Shown piece by piece: positions 6,012 to 11,277 of a stretch of DNA of 11,277 nt. Position numbers and translations under genes: made by a program. The DNA comes from an uncultured Oscillospiraceae bacterium (GTDB lineage: Bacteria; Bacillota; Clostridia; Oscillospirales; Ruminococcaceae): contig USBC01000044.1 in assembly GCA_900552845.1 (NCBI GenBank), positions 1 to 11,277 of the forward strand. Reading direction: 5' to 3'. How positions within the stretch are numbered: position 1 is the stretch's first letter; the number at the start of each line of letters is the position of its first letter. A model generated the notes under the pieces. The model saw only the letters and a list, made by a program, of their open reading frames with translations. It ran no database searches and was not told the DNA's origin.

Positions 6012-7154
6012 ATGGACTATAAGCGCTGCTGGGCGGCAGTCGATCTTTCCGCCCTTTCACACAATTATCACAGCATTCGCCGCTTTTTGTCGGAGGGCTG
6101 CCGTTACCTTGCCATTGTTAAGGCGGACGGCTACGGACACGGGGCGAGTACCGTTGCCGCACGGCTGCAAAAAGAGGGTGCCGACTGGTTCGGCGTCGCC
6201 ACCATGGAGGAGGCGCTGAAGCTGCGCCGACAGGGGATCTACCGCCCTATTCTTGTGCTGGGCTATACCGACCCTGCCGCAGCCCCCATTCTGGCGAGCA
6301 ATACCATTACGCAGACGCTGTTCAGCGAGGAATACGCCCTGCAATTGGCTGCCGAAGCCGCCCGCGCAGGCTGTACGGTGGATTGCCATGTTAAGATCGA
6401 CACCGGCATGAGCCGTCTGGGGTTTGATGCCGAGAATGAGAATACCGTCCCCTTAGTGGAGCGGTTGGCGCAAAGCGGCAGCCTGCACCTCACCGGCATC
6501 TTTACCCACTTTGCCGTCGCCGATGAGGATACCGAGGTAAGCCGTGACTTTACCGAGCGGCAGTTCACGCTGTTTATGCAGGTGTGCAACCGTCTGCAGG
6601 CGGCAGGCGTCAATGTGGGGCTGCGCCACTGCTGCAATTCCGCCGGTACGCTGCTGCACCCCGCCTACCATCTGGATATGTGCCGGCTGGGGCTTTCGCA
6701 ATACGGCTTGGATCCGGACCCCTGCATGAAGGATCTTTTGGATATCCGCCCTGCCATGTCGCTTTATACCGTCGTTTCCATGGTCAAGGAGATCCCCGCC
6801 GGCGCCACGGTAAGCTACGGACGGGTGTACACCGCCCCGACCCCCCGCCGCATCGCCACCGTAGCCATCGGCTATGCCGACGGCTATCCACGATCCCTCA
6901 GCAACCGCGCCGAGATGCTGCTGCATGGCAGGCGGGCGCCGGTTATCGGGCGGGTGTGCATGGATCAGCTGATGCTGGACGTGACCGATATCCCGGAGGC
7001 GCGCATGGGGGATATCGCGGTCGTCGCAGGCAGCGAAAACGGCGAAAGCGTTACCTTTGTTGATCTGGCGCACTGGGCAGGCACCGTCAATTACGAGATC
7101 ATCTGCGGCATCTCCAAGCGTGTGCCGCGTGTAATTGCCGAAGGCGGAAATTGA
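6012..7154 (+). CDS. alr: Alanine racemase
   Basis: The 380-residue protein is normal Alr length. It is a cytoplasmic PLP enzyme that converts L-alanine to D-alanine for peptidoglycan. The PLP-binding Lys is in AIVKADGYGHGA (Lys37). Arg135 lies in TGMSRLG, Arg225 in MCRLG, and the second catalytic base Tyr269 in VSYGRVY. The C-terminal beta domain carries IGYADGYPRSLSN and GRVCMDQLMLDVTD. The start at 6012 is set by AAAGGGAGG about 6 nt upstream and by alignment of the start with known Alr proteins. The gene is monocistronic, with its own promoter and a strong terminator at 7171-7204. All key residues are in place and no change suggests a different racemase. Confidence 0.98.
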   Translation: MDYKRCWAAVDLSALSHNYHSIRRFLSEGCRYLAIVKADGYGHGASTVAARLQKEGADWFGVATMEEALKLRRQGIYRPILVLGYTDPAAAPILASNTITQTLFSEEYALQLAAEAARAGCTVDCHVKIDTGMSRLGFDAENENTVPLVERLAQSGSLHLTGIFTHFAVADEDTEVSRDFTERQFTLFMQVCNRLQAAGVNVGLRHCCNSAGTLLHPAYHLDMCRLGLSQYGLDPDPCMKDLLDIRPAMSLYTVVSMVKEIPAGATVSYGRVYTAPTPRRIATVAIGYADGYPRSLSNRAEMLLHGRRAPVIGRVCMDQLMLDVTDIPEARMGDIAVVAGSENGESVTFVDLAHWAGTVNYEIICGISKRVPRVIAEGGN

Positions 7155-7170
7155 CCGGATATATAGCAAG

Positions 7171-7204
7171 GCTCCCCGATCGTGAATGGTCGGGGAGTCG
7201 TTTT
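7171..7204 (+). terminator. Terminator of alr
   Basis: CTCCCCGA (7172-7179) and TCGGGGAG (7190-7197) form a perfect 8-bp stem around a 10-nt loop, followed by TCGTTTT (7198-7204). It lies 17 nt after the alr stop and just before the 3' end of the convergent HD gene. In the leftward direction the T run is poor. Confidence 0.88.
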
Positions 7205-7220
7205 ATGCCAAACACCGGCT

Positions 7221-7805
7221 TTACTTATTGACTGCACTGGTCTCCTTTTCCCGCAGGTAGGTTGCCTCCAGATCGGCAAGATGCAGCTTGACGGCAATGG
7301 GGTATTTATCATATGCCACGCTGATGGAAAAATTCCCGCCTCTTGCCGCATCGTCAAAGCCGCCCATATGCCAGCGGATCGCCGTTGCCTCGGCGGGCTT
7401 CAGCCGCACAAAACGCTCGATGAGGAACACGCTCTTTTCGCCGTGTCCGTAGGGAAAGGCGTCCTCAATGGTGTAATAGGGAACCTTTTCCCATTGTCCG
7501 GTCTGCTCGTTTTTCACATTGCGGGTACTTACCTTATAGAATTGCGCCTTGCAGACATCGTGCAGCAGGGCGCACAGCGCAAAGCTCTCCGCATTGTCAC
7601 AGGCGGGGTCAAAGTGCTTTTCCATCATCACCTCATAGACGTTCACACTGTGCTGTACCAGACCGCCGGCACAGGCGCAGTGGTAGCGGGTGCTGGCGGG
7701 TGCAGTGAAAAAGTCAGTAGTCTGCAGCCATTCCAGCAGACGGTCGGCGCCCTCGCGGCGGATATTACTCTGATAATATTCAATGAATTTCTGCTTATAG
7801 TCCAT
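7221..7805 (-). CDS. HD-domain hydrolase, YhaM/HDIG-like
   Basis: The 194-residue soluble protein has the metal-dependent phosphohydrolase pattern: His52 in GGLVQHSVNVYEVM, the His82-Asp83 pair in ALLHDVCK, His121 in YGHGEKSV, His146 in IRWHMGG and Asp178 in HLADLEATY. The order H-HD-H-H-D is typical of six-His/Asp HD proteins, and the tail most resembles the HD part of YhaM-like 3'-5' exoribonucleases. No OB domain is present, so calling it a nuclease would go too far. The start at 7805 follows AAAGGAGC. The frame is open a further 57 codons upstream, but that stretch contains the promoter. The gene is expressed alone from 7843-7872. The substrate is unknown. Confidence 0.88.
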   Translation of the reverse strand: MDYKQKFIEYYQSNIRREGADRLLEWLQTTDFFTAPASTRYHCACAGGLVQHSVNVYEVMMEKHFDPACDNAESFALCALLHDVCKAQFYKVSTRNVKNEQTGQWEKVPYYTIEDAFPYGHGEKSVFLIERFVRLKPAEATAIRWHMGGFDDAARGGNFSISVAYDKYPIAVKLHLADLEATYLREKETSAVNK

Positions 7806-7842
7806 GCGGCAGCTCCTTTTCATGTTTCTTTTTCCCGCTTCT

Positions 7843-7872
7843 ATCATAGCATAAGGCGGCACGGCTGTGCAA
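7843..7872 (-). promoter_or_regulatory. Promoter of the HD-domain gene
   Basis: Read leftward there is TTGCAC (7872-7867), 18 bp, then TATGAT (7848-7843), preceded by TGC as an extended -10. It lies about 40 bp before the start codon. Confidence 0.65.
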
Positions 7873-7975
7873 TCAGTTTTCCCGTCTCTTTTTCCGGCAG
7901 CCGCTCCGTTTCGGGTATCTTTTTCCGCCGTGCGGCATAGAATAAGAAAGTTGACCGGAGAAAGGAAGTGAAGCA

Positions 7976-8092
7976 ATGGAAGATGAGACTGTAACCCCCG
8001 TCGAGCAGGAAGGGCGCTGGTTCGCCGTTGCGGGCGATGTAGATGACTTTATTTTTTATGAGACGCCGGCAAAAAGCTCCTCCGAGCGCTGA
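7976..8092 (+). CDS. Small acidic protein, 38 residues, unknown function
   Basis: The frame starts MEDETVTPVEQEGRWFAVAG and ends at TGA (8090-8092). AGGAAG at 7963-7968 gives 7-nt spacing to the ATG. The product is acidic, with six Asp and Glu in the first half, then an aromatic patch (DDFIFYE) and a basic Ser-rich end (KSSSER). It has no membrane segment. TAGAAT at 7938-7943 could be a -10, but no good -35 accompanies it. The last five codons and the stop lie inside the stem-loop of the following terminator. I do not recognise the family. Support comes from the ribosome site and the placement between a promoter-like sequence and a terminator, so it is probable but not certain. Confidence 0.55.
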   Translation: MEDETVTPVEQEGRWFAVAGDVDDFIFYETPAKSSSER

Positions 8093-8110
8093 ACCATCGG
8101 AGGAGTCTTT
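8071..8110. terminator. Two-way terminator shared by the 38-codon gene and the PHP gene
   Basis: CTCCTCCGA (8077-8085) and TCGGAGGAG (8097-8105) form a perfect 9-bp stem with an 11-nt loop. Rightward it is followed by TCTTTCTC. Leftward, five T (complement of 8071-8075) follow the stem, which suits the PHP gene. The stop codon of the small gene (8090-8092) lies in the loop. Confidence 0.85.
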
Positions 8111-8123
8111 CTCATATTACGGC

Positions 8124-8978
8124 TTACGGCAGCTCCTCCGGCGGCAGCAGGTCGCCCAGCCGCAGCCGGTGCGGTTCCATCATCAGGCTGCCGATGCGGT
8201 ACTGTTCCCAGCCGCCGGTGTGGGCAAACAGCCCGTGGTCATCGCTGCCGCTGGTGATCAGCAGCCCTTTTTTCTCACAGAACAGCGCCGTCTGCGCCGC
8301 GAAGGTCTTGCTGTGGGTGGGGTAGTAGGTTTCTATTCCACCCAGTCCTGCGCTGCACAGCTCATTGTAAACGGCATAAAGCGCCGCCAGTTCCAGTCCG
8401 CCGAAGGACTGGAAGGGGTGCGCCAGCACTGCTGTGCCTCCCGCCCGCCGAATCGCAGCGATGATCTCCTCCGCCGGAGGAAACGGATAGGTGCTGTAAT
8501 CCAGTCCGCAGCGGGCATACAGCGGCATTCCGTCGCTTAAGGATTGGGTCACACCCTTTTCCCGCAGATAGTGCAGCCCCGCCCAGCCACCCTGCAGAGC
8601 GTCGTAGCAGTAGCTTCGGTACTCGTCCGGCGCCAGCTGCGGATATTCCGGCGCCAGCCGTTCTATCAGGTCAACGCTCATCTGCAGCAGCAGCTCGCGG
8701 CTGCGGTGGGCAAGCGCCGCCAGCTCCGGCGTGGGGGTAAAGCCATACCCTAAAATATGCAGGTGGTATCCCTGCCATCGGCAGTCAAACTCTGCCCCTC
8801 TTATCGTCCGGACGCCCAGCTCGCGGCAGGCGTCGGCAAAGCGCTCGCAGCCCAACCAGCTATTGTGGTCGCACAGCGCCGCCAGCCCCACGGCATTGTC
8901 CCGGCAGGTCAGCGCCGCCTGCTCCGGTGTCTGTGCGCCATCGGAAAAGTAGCTGTGAATATGCAGATCGACAAACAT
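8124..8978 (-). CDS. PHP-domain phosphoesterase
   Basis: The 284-residue protein has a full PHP metal site: DLHIHSYFSDG (His6, His8), CDHNS (Asp37, His38), GAEFD (Glu63), HLHILGYG (His72 and His74), VLAHPF (His187), ETYYPTHS (Glu216, His222) and SGSDDHG (Asp246, His248). This layout fits the stand-alone YciV/TrpH-like family, which includes enzymes acting on 3',5'-nucleoside bisphosphates and 5' RNA ends. The length (about 280-290) agrees. An insertion at about 85-165 is helical, as usual in this family. It is soluble and cytoplasmic. The start at 8978 has AAAGGAG at a rather long 11-nt spacing. The promoter (9014-9042) overlaps a perfect palindrome. The substrate cannot be fixed from sequence alone. 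Confidence 0.92.
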   Translation of the reverse strand: MFVDLHIHSYFSDGAQTPEQAALTCRDNAVGLAALCDHNSWLGCERFADACRELGVRTIRGAEFDCRWQGYHLHILGYGFTPTPELAALAHRSRELLLQMSVDLIERLAPEYPQLAPDEYRSYCYDALQGGWAGLHYLREKGVTQSLSDGMPLYARCGLDYSTYPFPPAEEIIAAIRRAGGTAVLAHPFQSFGGLELAALYAVYNELCSAGLGGIETYYPTHSKTFAAQTALFCEKKGLLITSGSDDHGLFAHTGGWEQYRIGSLMMEPHRLRLGDLLPPEELP

Positions 8979-9003
8979 AGCCGTTTTATCTCCTTTGCTT
9001 CAG

Positions 9004-9022
9004 TGGTACTGATATAGTACCA
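9004..9022. promoter_or_regulatory. Perfect 19-bp palindrome over the -10 of the PHP gene (possible operator)
   Basis: The sequence TGGTACT-GATAT-AGTACCA has two 7-bp arms with no mismatch. It covers the whole -10 hexamer of the PHP promoter, so a protein bound there would block it. The GTAC-containing arms and AT centre resemble sites of small dimeric repressors (GntR/YtrA-like sites have this look), but no regulator gene lies nearby. Confidence 0.5.
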
Positions 9023-9042
9023 TTCAATCGGAAAAATGGCAA
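9014..9042 (-). promoter_or_regulatory. Sigma-A promoter of the PHP gene
   Basis: Read leftward there is TTGCCA (9042-9037), 17 bp, then TACTAT (9019-9014). The start codon is about 35 bp downstream. Confidence 0.65.
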
Positions 9043-9150
9043 GATGCGCACCGCTGCTCCAAAGCAGCCGGCAGGGTTCATCAAATTGTACCAAAACGCC
9101 GACAAAAAGTATGACATCTGTAAAATTGACCAAAGAATGCCGTAAATACC

Positions 9151-9179
9151 TTGCCCACTTTTTACAGGAATGTTATAAT
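9151..9179 (+). promoter_or_regulatory. Strong sigma-A promoter for the glgB-like start
   Basis: TTGCCC (9151-9156), a 17-bp spacer and a consensus TATAAT (9174-9179) preceded by TGT (extended -10). It is the best promoter in the window and lies 76 bp before the start codon. The bases between this and the PHP promoter (9043-9150) show only a small GCTGCT/AGCAGC hairpin. Confidence 0.85.
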
Positions 9180-9185
9180 ATCATA

Positions 9186-9212
9186 CGGAGGAAAAGGTTT
9201 TCTTTTCGTCCG
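9186..9212 (+). promoter_or_regulatory. Hairpin at the 5' end of the glgB-like transcript
   Basis: CGGA-G-GAAAAG (9186-9196) pairs with CTTTTC-G-TCCG (9202-9212) around a 5-nt loop, with one G-G mismatch in a 10-bp stem. It begins almost exactly at the expected transcription start. The stem buries an AGGAAA stretch. The downstream SD-like AAAGGAG (9234-9240) stays free. Confidence 0.5.
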
Positions 9213-9254
9213 CAGGCAGTTATCCCTTTTGTCAAAGGAGACGATGCAGGTATC

Positions 9255-9875
9255 ATGAACAGGATCACCAAATCAAAGGAAATGCCGGTCTACCTCTTCC
9301 ATCAGGGCACCAATGCCCATGCTTGGGAGCTTTTGGGCGCGCACCGGCAGCAAAACGGAAAAACCTCATTCTGCACTTGGGCGCCGCATGCGGCGGCGGT
9401 CAGCGCTGCCATGGGCGCGATGGCAGACCACTTCGGCGCCGACAAGGAGCACTGGGAGGCCGTCGGTTATCTCCACGATGTCGACTACGAGAAGTACCCG
9501 GATGAGCACTGCCTGCACGTCCGCGAGCTCTTGGAGCCGGAGGGCGTGCCCGAAGAAGACATCCGCGCCATCATCTCGCATGGCTACGGCACCACGACGC
9601 AGGAAGTGAAGCCGGAGACGGACATGGAGAAGAGCCTCTTTGCGGTCGATGAGCTCACGGGCATCGTGCAGGCCTACGCGCTCATGCGCCCCGAAGGCCT
9701 CGATGGCATGGCGGTCAAGAGCCTCAAGAAGAAATTCAAGGACAAGCGCTTCGCCGCGAAGTGTAGCCGTGACATCATCAAGCAGGGCTTCGAGATGCTC
9801 GGCATGGAGGCAGGCGAGGTCATGCAGTGCTGCATCGACGGCATGCAGGCACATAAAGAAGAGCTGGGCTTCTGA
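9255..9875 (+). CDS. Chimeric frame: GlgB N-terminus joined to an HD-domain hydrolase
   Basis: The 206-residue frame has two parts. Residues 1-50 (MNRITKSKEMPVYLFHQGTN at the start, then WELLGAH and CTWAPHAAAVS) are the N-terminus of bacterial 1,4-alpha-glucan branching enzyme, just before where the family reads VVGDFNGW. From about residue 51 the sequence is an HD hydrolase: MADHFGADKEHW, GYLHDVDYEKYPDEHC (His74-Asp75), ISHGYG (His109), FAVDELTGIVQAYALMRP (Asp132) and SLKKKFKDKRFAAKCSRDII. Such HD proteins normally begin with about 25 residues ending in a metal-binding His, and here His45 of the GlgB part falls at that place. The body looks complete to its stop. The start at 9255 has a poor ribosome site (AAAGGAG is 14 nt away). 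It is unlikely to be a functional GlgB, and whether the joined protein exists is doubtful. Confidence 0.75.
   Translation: MNRITKSKEMPVYLFHQGTNAHAWELLGAHRQQNGKTSFCTWAPHAAAVSAAMGAMADHFGADKEHWEAVGYLHDVDYEKYPDEHCLHVRELLEPEGVPEEDIRAIISHGYGTTTQEVKPETDMEKSLFAVDELTGIVQAYALMRPEGLDGMAVKSLKKKFKDKRFAAKCSRDIIKQGFEMLGMEAGEVMQCCIDGMQAHKEELGF
9387..9407. other. Probable junction between two genomes or two loci
   Basis: GlgB similarity holds through the Ser codon at 9402-9404. HD similarity can be read from about the His codon at 9387-9389. The overlap (His-Ala-Ala-Ala-Val-Ser-Ala) fits both families, so the break is hidden in a GCG-rich stretch of up to about 20 bp. No IS end, tRNA, target duplication or recombinase gene is seen on either side. 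Genes to the left have Clostridia features, and the gene after the break has a CobT pair best known from Negativicutes. Confidence 0.6.
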
Positions 9876-9895
9876 ACATACTGGAGCTAGTATGA

Positions 9896-9941
9896 AGAAG
9901 AGCTATGGCGGTGCGGATGCAACTTGCCATAGCTCTTCTTG
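9896..9941. terminator. Large two-way terminator-like inverted repeat
   Basis: AAGAAGAGCTATGGC (9896-9910) and GCCATAGCTCTTCTT (9927-9941) are perfect 15-bp complements around a 16-nt loop. It lies between the ends of two convergent genes, 21 nt after one stop and 19 nt before the other. T runs are short on both sides (CTTCTTGTATT rightward, CTTCTTCAT leftward). A smaller inverted repeat, CATACT/AGTATG (9878-9895), abuts it on the left. Confidence 0.75.
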
Positions 9942-9959
9942 TATTGTGGTGGCAGCGCC

Positions 9960-11277
9960 TTAGTGGTGCTGGCGCTTGGCGCCGGGGCCGTCGCTTGCCG
10001 TCGAGACATTGGTTTCGTCGAAGGTCTTCATCTCGTTGAGCATGAAGAGTGAGGCCCTGACAATCTGGAGGCCGCAGGCGGCTGTCAGGCCCGGCAGCTG
10101 CGCGCCGATGCCGGTGAGTGGGGGCTCGACGGGCAGCAGGAAACTGCGCAGCTCGGGCGCAATCTTCGCGGCGTAGCGCGCGACAATCTGCACGGCCTCG
10201 CTGTCGAGCACGATCATGGCGCCGTTGTGGGCGGCAGCGATCATCGCGCCGAGCAGCGAAGAGACGATGCCCTGATAGCGCGGGGAAACATGGTCGAGGA
10301 AGTCGTCGCCTCTGAAGCGCAGCGCGCCGCTCTCAGTCAGCAGCGCTTGGCGCAGGGCGCTGCTCATCGCGCCGCAAGGCTCGCCCTCGCCGTCGGTGGC
10401 CGAGAGGGCGATGACCTCGTTCATGACGGCATAGCGCTCGCCCTCCTCGCGTCCGAAGTCAAAGGCGGCCGCTGCGCGCTTGCCCGGGGACAGCTTGGCG
10501 ATGGCGAGACGTGCGCCGATCAGGTCTGCCTGCGCGGCCATCGTCTCTTCCATAGCGGGCGGCACAGAGTCCTGCGCTGTGAAGCAGATCATGGCCATGC
10601 GGCTCGTCTCGATATCGGGGCGCTCATTGCCCGAGCAGCCGGCCAGCTCTGCGGCGATCTGCTCGAGGCAGCCGAGACTGTCAACTGGCTTCGTCAGGTT
10701 GTCGATGCGCAGCTTGCAGGCCTCCATGGCCTCCCTGTCGGGCGTGGGCATCGTATTTAGGTAGAAGTCAAAGGTCTTGTCGGTCAGCTTCACTTCTTCC
10801 TCGCGCATCTCGCAGTGGTCGCTGGCAAGGCTGTCAGTGCCTGACTCCTCTCGGCGAAGCGCCTGCCAGCTGGCGATCATGCCCTCGAGGATGTTGCTCG
10901 CGATGGAGGAGCCGATGGCCTCGCCGAGGCGCAGGTCGAGGTGAAGGATGGGCTGGAGCCCGAGCGATTCGAGCATGAAGTGGTGGGATTTCTCAGAGCC
11001 AAAGTGCGAGGCCATCGTGCAGGCGATGGAGGCCGGAGCGAGCTTCTGGGCGAGCAGGGCGGCCGCGCCGCAGTTGGCGCCGTCTAATATGACGAGCTTT
11101 CGGTGGAGTGCTGCGCCGAGGATGAGGCCGGCCATGCAGCCGAACTCGAAACCGCCGACCTTGGCGAGGATGTCGATGGCGTCGTCTGGGTCGGGCCGAT
11201 TGACCTGCAGGGCGCGGCGCACGACCTCGACTTTCTTCTGGAGGCGCGCGTCGGAGATATTCGTACCGCGGCCTGTG
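9960..11277 (-). CDS. Tandem CobT-type phosphoribosyltransferase, second unit degenerate (5' end off the window)
   Basis: The frame is open to the right edge, with 438 residues visible. CobT enzymes join a base to ribose phosphate from nicotinate mononucleotide to make the lower ligand of cobamides. The first unit (11277 to about 10850) is the C-terminal part of a normal CobT: GRGTNISDARLQKK, VNRPDPDDAIDILAKVGGFE, VILDG and MASHFGSEKSHHF. The Glu in HFGSEK (10994-10992) matches the catalytic base of CobT. After a linker, a second CobT-like unit starts near 10784 with MPTPDREAMEACKLRIDNLT and KPVDSLGCLEQIAAELAG, a typical CobT N-terminus. It runs to 9963 but is shortened: ADHG becomes TAQD, the catalytic Glu aligns with Thr (10115-10113) and VGGF is lost. 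This recalls ArsA/ArsB of Sporomusa, a CobT-like heterodimer for phenolic lower ligands. A fused ArsA-ArsB is an inference, and a plain CobT with an inactive partner domain is possible. The codons are very GC-rich. Confidence 0.88.
   Translation of the reverse strand, partial: TGRGTNISDARLQKKVEVVRRALQVNRPDPDDAIDILAKVGGFEFGCMAGLILGAALHRKLVILDGANCGAAALLAQKLAPASIACTMASHFGSEKSHHFMLESLGLQPILHLDLRLGEAIGSSIASNILEGMIASWQALRREESGTDSLASDHCEMREEEVKLTDKTFDFYLNTMPTPDREAMEACKLRIDNLTKPVDSLGCLEQIAAELAGCSGNERPDIETSRMAMICFTAQDSVPPAMEETMAAQADLIGARLAIAKLSPGKRAAAAFDFGREEGERYAVMNEVIALSATDGEGEPCGAMSSALRQALLTESGALRFRGDDFLDHVSPRYQGIVSSLLGAMIAAAHNGAMIVLDSEAVQIVARYAAKIAPELRSFLLPVEPPLTGIGAQLPGLTAACGLQIVRASLFMLNEMKTFDETNVSTASDGPGAKRQHH

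Noticed and set aside
6453..7169. A 238-residue minus-strand frame
   Set aside because: It is antisense to alr, which has all catalytic residues.
8731..9017. Short plus-strand frames of 73 and 86 residues
   Set aside because: They are antisense to the N-terminal PHP motifs and have no ribosome site.
9036..9254. A 73-residue upstream extension of the GlgB-like frame
   Set aside because: It crosses the PHP promoter and the consensus TATAAT promoter at 9151-9179, so it is upstream of the transcription start.
10227..10760. A 177-residue plus-strand frame
   Set aside because: It is antisense to the second CobT unit, and its Ala/Gly/Arg composition is typical of a GC-rich shadow.
1..11277. A novel defence, mobile-element or CRISPR system
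   Set aside because: No spaced direct repeats, transposase, integrase, toxin-antitoxin pair or phage protein was seen on either strand. The unusual points are the junction and the tandem CobT.

Overview
The window holds two stretches of bacterial DNA that do not look as if they belong together. They meet inside one open reading frame at about 9387-9407.

Left part (1 to about 9400). The content suggests a moderately GC-rich Gram-positive bacterium of the Clostridia, most likely the Oscillospiraceae/Ruminococcaceae. The reasons are an ireB gene, a T-box leader in front of pheST, strong AGGAGG-type ribosome sites and sigma-A promoters, often with an extended -10. This is ordinary housekeeping DNA. 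From left to right it holds: the 3' end of an unrecognised gene and a two-way terminator; a leftward pair, ireB plus a 93-residue unknown protein, driven by its own promoter and a hairpin leader; the leftward pheS-pheT operon under a Phe-specific (UUC) T-box; divergent acpS; a convergent DUF1624 membrane protein; alr (alanine racemase); an HD-domain protein; an untracked 38-codon gene; and a PHP-domain phosphoesterase whose promoter contains a perfect 19-bp palindrome. Next comes a well-formed promoter and leader for what begins as glgB (glycogen branching enzyme).

Junction. The reading frame at 9255-9875 starts as the N-terminus of GlgB for about 50 residues. Without losing frame it then becomes an HD-domain hydrolase that lacks its own N-terminus. 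No mobile element, repeat or attachment site marks the change. A chimeric assembly or a short-homology recombination explains it best.

Right part (about 9400 to 11277). After the HD body and a 15-bp inverted-repeat terminator lies a leftward gene cut by the window edge. It encodes two CobT units in tandem: a first unit with the catalytic Glu and a second, degenerate unit in which that residue is replaced. This resembles a fused form of the ArsA/ArsB pair known from Sporomusa, so the right part may come from a member of the Negativicutes (inference). No defence system, CRISPR array, tRNA, rRNA, IS element or phage gene was seen.
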